A stretch of DNA of 43,132 nt from Nanobdellota archaeon (GTDB taxonomy: Archaea > Nanobdellota > Nanobdellia > Parvarchaeales > Parvarchaeaceae). Under the pieces are notes generated by a model, which was not told the origin of the DNA, ran no database searches, and saw only the letters and a list, made by a program, of their open reading frames with translations. A program made the translations under genes and the position numbers. The stretch covers positions 1 to 43,132 of the forward strand of contig JAJZWM010000005.1 of the NCBI GenBank assembly GCA_021846665.1, in the 5' to 3' direction. The stretch's first letter is position 1; every line of letters starts with the position of its first letter. Below are positions 38,614 to 43,132 of the stretch, in pieces.

Positions 38614-38639
38614 TCATTAAAAAGCTTTTTATTTAATGA
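38614..38639 (+). terminator. Inverted repeat between pilin and downstream gene (terminator or operator)
   Basis: TCATTAAA-N10-TTTAATGA, 8-bp stem, containing AAAAAGCTTTTT; T-rich tract follows. Confidence 0.35.
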
Positions 38640-38654
38640 CTTTGTTTTTAGTAA

Positions 38655-39290
38655 ATGAAGAAAAGACATACTTTAACTAATGTATTAATGATAGTGCTTT
38701 TAATAATAATTCTGATAGCAATATTTTATGCATTTAAAATGCATATAGTTCTCTTTAATTCCTGCTATTTTGCAAATGAAACCCTTGCAGTGAATGGTTC
38801 AGGGCCTTTTTGCCTGTCAAATAGTGGTGTAAACATAATAATAAATCGGTCTATACTTTCTTATTATCCAAATTCTACTTTAGCAATACACAATCAGAAT
38901 GTTTCTGCTTTGCCATTTTCATTTCTTGATAATAAGCCTTTAATAACAGTATGGAATGAACCTACGGTTTTGGGCCAAGATTCATACTCATTCCTTACAA
39001 TACCTGATACTTTCAAAGTTCATATGGTATACAATGCATCAGTATCTACTAATTTTATAGTTATGACTAATCAGCAATACGTTGAATGGGTAACTACAAA
39101 ACAGATTAATAACAATTATGTGGCTATTGCAACAGGTAAAAATATATCTGTATGGTTCAATGAAAGTACTGGGTGTGCAGGTTATGTTGCGGTCATCAAA
39201 CCTGTTTCAGGTAATGCTGTTACAATTTCGCCAGACGAAAAAATACTTTATGACCCTGCTACTTCACCAACAGGGGCATGTGCTGGCTGA
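38655..39290 (+). CDS. Exported/anchored single-TM protein, Cys-containing ectodomain
   Basis: 'MKKRHTLTNVLMIVLLIIILIAIFYAFKM' anchor; 4 Cys and several N-x-S/T sequons in the ectodomain. Confidence 0.65.
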   Translation: MKKRHTLTNVLMIVLLIIILIAIFYAFKMHIVLFNSCYFANETLAVNGSGPFCLSNSGVNIIINRSILSYYPNSTLAIHNQNVSALPFSFLDNKPLITVWNEPTVLGQDSYSFLTIPDTFKVHMVYNASVSTNFIVMTNQQYVEWVTTKQINNNYVAIATGKNISVWFNESTGCAGYVAVIKPVSGNAVTISPDEKILYDPATSPTGACAG

Positions 39291-39328
39291 AATGTCAATT
39301 TTAAATTGTTTAATTTACATTATATAAC

Positions 39329-39940
39329 ATGGAAATCGATATTTTTGATGCGGTAAATGAGCTAAAGAGCTTTTATGAAGACAATGCTCCTCTTTCGAAG
39401 ATAAGTGGTTTGATAAATTATAAGAAAGTATCCATAAGTCTTGAATACAAAGAGAGCGTTATAACAATAAAGTCGCAGCATCCTTTAACAATAAAAATAT
39501 ATAAAATATATAATATCTTGCTAAGACTTTTCCTTATAAACTCTGTAAAATTAACTATCGATTTTATAGAGAATAATCAGCAAAAATCGGTTTCAAAGCA
39601 ATTCGGTTCGGATGAAAACATAGATCCTGTAATAGAAGATCTTAAGGGTTTACCTCATGATAGCATAACTGACATAGTAATTGATACAGATTACTTTAAA
39701 ATAGTTGAAACTCAAGATATGAGTGATAAAGTTTCTATAATGCTTAAAAAGAGTGGTAAAAAGGAACTTTTTAAAAGTCTTTCAAATTATCTTTTTCCAT
39801 TCATAAATATGCCTGCAAATGAGTCTTTGTTGGAGGAAATAAGTTTTCTAAAACAGGAGGATCAGCTGACAGTGGATGTATTAATGAAGATTGATGGTTC
39901 CCCGATGGGGATAAAATCAAAAAAAGTAAGGTTGGTTTAA
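39329..39940 (+). CDS. Hypothetical protein in the KaiC/GTPase cluster
   Basis: 203-aa ORF ending 1 nt before the next start; no family recognised. Confidence 0.65.
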   Translation: MEIDIFDAVNELKSFYEDNAPLSKISGLINYKKVSISLEYKESVITIKSQHPLTIKIYKIYNILLRLFLINSVKLTIDFIENNQQKSVSKQFGSDENIDPVIEDLKGLPHDSITDIVIDTDYFKIVETQDMSDKVSIMLKKSGKKELFKSLSNYLFPFINMPANESLLEEISFLKQEDQLTVDVLMKIDGSPMGIKSKKVRLV

Positions 39941-39941
39941 T

Positions 39942-40610
39942 ATGGAAGGAATAAAAACTGGTTTTAAAAATTTTGATGAGCTTACTAATGGTTTGGATTA
40001 CAGAAGAGTTTATTCTTTATTTGGAAACAAAGAATCAGGAAAAGAACAGTTTATATATAAACTTGTGCAGTCTGCACTTTCAGCTAAGGATGCAATTGTT
40101 TATGTTTTAACTTCAAAGTCATATTCTGATTTAATAAATGAATTCAATTCCAGAGGTATAAATATAAATTCGTATCTTGGTACAGATTTTAAAATATTGG
40201 ATGATTTTAGCAGGACAAATTCACCTAGTGCCACGGATAATTCCTATGCTAAGATATTAAATGGGCCTTTGGATCTAACAGGTTTATCAGTTTCTTTATC
40301 GAGTGCTAACAGTGATTTTATAAAAGATGCAAAGCCAGTTATAAACATATTTGATAACTTGTCAAATCTACTTTTATACAATAATCCTGTAACAGTATAT
40401 AGATTTCTTCAGTTTGTTGTCGGCAAGGCAAAGTTAGCAGGAATAACTACAATATTCTCTATAGACGTTGCTATGCATCCACCGGAAGTTATAGAAACTA
40501 TAAAGAACCTATCTGATGCAATAATAGACCTGAAACTTGAAGATGGTAAAAGATATTTTAAGCTCTCTGGTACAAGCAAAGAAGTACTTCAGTTTACGGA
40601 AATTGAATGA
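39942..40610 (+). CDS. KaiC/RecA-like protein with degenerate Walker A
   Basis: 'GIKTGFKNFDELTNGLDYRRVYSLFGNKESGKEQFIYKLVQSAL' (GNKESGKE instead of GxxxxGKT/S); 'PVINIFDNLSNLLLY' at Walker B position. Confidence 0.75.
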   Translation: MEGIKTGFKNFDELTNGLDYRRVYSLFGNKESGKEQFIYKLVQSALSAKDAIVYVLTSKSYSDLINEFNSRGININSYLGTDFKILDDFSRTNSPSATDNSYAKILNGPLDLTGLSVSLSSANSDFIKDAKPVINIFDNLSNLLLYNNPVTVYRFLQFVVGKAKLAGITTIFSIDVAMHPPEVIETIKNLSDAIIDLKLEDGKRYFKLSGTSKEVLQFTEIE

Positions 40611-40644
40611 TATTTTATATCTAATTGGTCAATTTATTCAGAGG

Positions 40645-40656
40645 ATATATTTAAAA
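40645..40656 (+). promoter_or_regulatory. TATA box upstream of KaiC-GTPase fusion
   Basis: ATATATTTAAAA about 31 nt before ATG 40682. Confidence 0.45.
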
Positions 40657-40681
40657 GCAATAATTACTATATCTTTATTAT

Positions 40682-41923
40682 ATGGCAGAATATAAAGGGT
40701 TAGATGGAGTAACAGATAAGGACTTTGATCCTTACTTTGGAATAGCCAAGCTAGATGAACAACTTAAAGGAATACCGTCTAAGAAGATGGTATTAATATC
40801 TGCTTCACCATCAGTAGGAAATGAAGTTTTTGGGTATCAGATAATACATAAGAATATAACCTCTGATGTAAAAGTTCTTGTATTTCTTAATAGGACTTCT
40901 CCGCAATCATATCTTACAGATATGAAGGAATATGATTTTCCAGCAAATGATAATTTATTCATAATAGATGCATATAGTGGTATAACTGGTATAAAATCTG
41001 ATGAAACTGATCATATAAGAGTTATAAATAATCCTTATGATAAGGAAGAAGTAAAGACAAGGGTTCTTAAAGAACTAGAGAATGGATATGGCTTATTTGT
41101 AATAGACTCTTTCTCATTGCTTGCAGATTTCTTCGATTTTTCATTTGCTGATTCATTCATGAATGATATAAAACAGAAAATTATAAATAAAGATTCAGCA
41201 GCGGTGCTTCTTTTTACAGATTGGGGCTACGAAAAACAAAACGTAGATAAAATAATTTCGAATGTCAATTCGACAATAGAGATTAAAGGAATAGAAAAGC
41301 GGGTTATCTTTGGTCAATACTTTGCAGTATTAAAGTGCGATTGGATCGAAGAAAATCCGACATTTTCATCTGTTTTATTTAAAGCAATTAAACCTGGAGG
41401 AATAAAAGTTTATTTCCCCAAGATTTTAGTTACGGGGCCAACTGATGCAGGTAAAAGTTCTTTTATACATAGTGCTTCTAAAAATGCTGTAAGTGTAGAT
41501 AAGCTTGGAGGCACTATAGCATTGGATCATGGAACAGTTGATTTTCAGGGTTATCGTGCGGATTTATTTGGAACTCCAGGACAGGAGAGATTTGATCCTT
41601 TACTTAAAATGCTTGGTGGTGAGGCCATTGGAGTATTTCTTGTGGTAGACTCGACTAAGCCAGAACAATTCCCAAGAGCAGTTGAGATGCTTAGGAAAAC
41701 AGAAACTTATGGTTTGCCTGTAGTAGTAATTGCAAATAAAGCTGATCTTAATGGCTCTCTTAAAAAAGAGGATATAAGAGAAAAGCTTCATTTAGATTCT
41801 GCAATAACTTTAGTACAGACAGTTGCGGAGGATCTATCAAAAGTAGATCCGAATGAACCAATAAAATTAAAGGAGGAGGGAGTAAACGAGGCGTTATCTG
41901 CTTTGTTCAAGCAGTTAACATAA
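40682..41923 (+). CDS. Degenerate KaiC-like domain fused to Ras-like small GTPase (MglA/Rup, COG2229-like)
   Basis: N-term 'FDPYFGIAKLDEQLKGIPSKKMVLISASPSVGNEVFGYQIIHKN' (no GK[ST]) with 'GYGLFVIDSFSLL'; C-term G1 'GPTDAGKSSF', 'GGTIALDHGTVDF', G3 'DLFGTPGQERFDPLL', G4 'NKAD'. Confidence 0.88.
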   Translation: MAEYKGLDGVTDKDFDPYFGIAKLDEQLKGIPSKKMVLISASPSVGNEVFGYQIIHKNITSDVKVLVFLNRTSPQSYLTDMKEYDFPANDNLFIIDAYSGITGIKSDETDHIRVINNPYDKEEVKTRVLKELENGYGLFVIDSFSLLADFFDFSFADSFMNDIKQKIINKDSAAVLLFTDWGYEKQNVDKIISNVNSTIEIKGIEKRVIFGQYFAVLKCDWIEENPTFSSVLFKAIKPGGIKVYFPKILVTGPTDAGKSSFIHSASKNAVSVDKLGGTIALDHGTVDFQGYRADLFGTPGQERFDPLLKMLGGEAIGVFLVVDSTKPEQFPRAVEMLRKTETYGLPVVVIANKADLNGSLKKEDIREKLHLDSAITLVQTVAEDLSKVDPNEPIKLKEEGVNEALSALFKQLT

Positions 41924-41935
41924 TTATTTAAATAA
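41924..41935 (+). promoter_or_regulatory. TATA box of Roadblock gene (probable leaderless transcript)
   Basis: TTATTTAAATAA centred about 24 nt before ATG 41954. Confidence 0.5.
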
Positions 41936-41953
41936 GAAAATCGTAAATTAACT

Positions 41954-42328
41954 ATGGCTACAAAATCTGAACAATTAAAAAGCGTTTTACAAAGATTAAG
42001 TACGGTTGGTGGAATAAAGGCATCTGCTGTTATATCAGCTAATGGTTTACCTATGGTATCATTAATGCCTGAAGACGTAGATCCAAATACTTTTGCTGCA
42101 ATGCTGGCTTCAATGGTAGGTTCAGCAGAAACAGCTATCAAATCTTTAGGTGCAAAGAATACTCTAGAAAGAGTAGTTGCAGAGTCAAAAGATATAAGGG
42201 TAGTAGCTGTACAAGCAGGAACTGATGCAATACTTACAATAATGATTGATCCTAATACAAATTATGGTTTGATTCTTTTAGAATCTTCTAAAGCTTCAAA
42301 TGAAATAGCAGAAATAATGAAGCAATAA
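41954..42328 (+). CDS. Roadblock/LC7 domain protein (MglB-like)
   Basis: 'LQRLSTVGGIKASAVISANGLPMVSLMPEDVDPNTFAAMLASMVGSAETAIKSLG...VVAVQAGTDAILTIMIDPNTNYGLILLESSKAS' Roadblock pattern. Confidence 0.9.
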   Translation: MATKSEQLKSVLQRLSTVGGIKASAVISANGLPMVSLMPEDVDPNTFAAMLASMVGSAETAIKSLGAKNTLERVVAESKDIRVVAVQAGTDAILTIMIDPNTNYGLILLESSKASNEIAEIMKQ

Positions 42329-42330
42329 GA

Positions 42331-42738
42331 ATGTCATTTGTTCTTTTTATTTGTAAGTATAATACTAGCAGAAGTCAAATAGCAGAAGCATTGTTTAATG
42401 GACTTACTAAAAAACATAAAGCTGTAAGTGTAGCAGGCAGTTCTGTTGGTAATGGAATAAATTCTATAGATATAAAATTAGTACAAGAAACATTTGGAAT
42501 AGACATGAGTAAGCAAATTCCTAAACTACCTACTCTAAATTTATTGAAAAGCGCTGACAAAATAATAGTTGTCTGTGATCCTAAGGATTGCATACTTATA
42601 CCAGAAAGCTATATACAAAAAGCGGAGCACTGGTACATACCAGAATTAGATGGTCTTTCTGCAGAAGAAAAAATAAAAATAATTAAGGAGATATACAAAA
42701 AAGTAAAGGAATTAATTTTAGAGCTGGATAGAGAATAA
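42331..42738 (+). CDS. Low-molecular-weight protein tyrosine phosphatase / ArsC-like
   Basis: P-loop 'VLFICKYNTSRSQIAEALFN' (CX5RS); 'GIDMSKQIPKL', 'ADKIIVVCDPKDC', 'AEHWYIPELDGLSAEEKIKIIKEI'. Confidence 0.87.
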   Translation: MSFVLFICKYNTSRSQIAEALFNGLTKKHKAVSVAGSSVGNGINSIDIKLVQETFGIDMSKQIPKLPTLNLLKSADKIIVVCDPKDCILIPESYIQKAEHWYIPELDGLSAEEKIKIIKEIYKKVKELILELDRE

Positions 42739-43048
42739 TAAAACTTTCAACTTTTCAGAGTTTTAAGTATCTTATTTATATTATTCTGTTTTATCGCTTA
42801 TATTACCGCTAACTTCATTTTTCTATATTTTAGTTATCTTCAATTACTATCTGTTCAAGTTTATAATTATTTTTCATTTCTTGGCTAAAATCTCACTTTT
42901 TAATTGTAATTATTTAATCTTATTTTCTTTACTGTTTTATCTATCTAATGTTTATATCTTTATTTTATGTATAAGTGTTAAATTTTGGAACTTAAATATT
43001 CTGTGATAGGTATTTATAAGTTCTTCTAAATTATATATAATGTTTTAA

Positions 43049-43132
43049 GCTCAGGTTGCGTAACCTGGCATCGCGTAAGCCTGGAGAGCTTATGGGAGCA
43101 ATCCCTTGAGGGTCCGAATCCCTCCCTGAGCG
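43049..43132 (+). tRNA. tRNA-Ser(GGA)
   Basis: GCTCAGG...CCTGAGC-G acceptor; anticodon stem-loop GTAAGC-CTGGAGA-GCTTAT gives anticodon GGA; class II variable arm; GGTCCGAATCC. Confidence 0.92.

Noticed and set aside
38614-38639. Confident intrinsic terminator after the pilin gene
   Set aside because: Stem is 8 bp, AT-only apart from one G-C, and overlaps the TATA-like region of the next gene; kept only as a low-confidence feature.
42745-42775. AAAACT...AGTTTT inverted repeat downstream of the phosphatase as terminator
   Set aside because: Only six AT-rich base pairs; indistinguishable from chance at this composition.

Overview
The window is a compact, AT-rich archaeal chromosomal segment. 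It carries split RNA polymerase genes (rpoH-B2-B1-A1-A2) followed by eL30, a NusA-like KH protein, uS12 and uS7. It also carries RtcB/archease, ABCE1/RLI, Mre11-Rad50, a zinc-containing ferredoxin, archaeal TyrRS and intron-containing tRNAs. A small-genome archaeon (DPANN/ARMAN-like) is plausible, but this is inference only. Most of the window is informational and DNA-repair housekeeping: an OGG1-type glycosylase, Nth, a TDG/MUG-type UDG, Mre11/Rad50, Dcd and RNase HII. I read four tRNAs: Ser(UGA), Leu(UAA) with a 36-nt intron, Leu(CAA) with a 19-nt intron, and Ser(GGA). The most interesting region is ~38.2-42.7 kb on the + strand. It holds a class III-type prepilin, a single-TM exported protein, an unknown protein, a KaiC-like protein with a degenerate Walker A, a degenerate-KaiC + Ras-like (MglA/Rup-type) GTPase fusion, a Roadblock/LC7 protein and an LMW-PTP/ArsC-like phosphatase. 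This could be an undescribed GTPase/Roadblock switch linked to pilus-like surface structures. Other points worth a second look are: a 38-aa very basic ORF resembling eL41; a 17-bp, G-U-rich stem-loop upstream of a prepilin-like pair; a one-domain Dph2-like ORF coupled to rnhB; a collapsed but open TnpB relic coupled to a DUF211 gene; a TIM-barrel gene coupled to an MNT nucleotidyltransferase with a HEPN-like tail; and a 50-nt out-of-frame rpoA2/eL30 overlap. No CRISPR array, rRNA or intact mobile element was seen.
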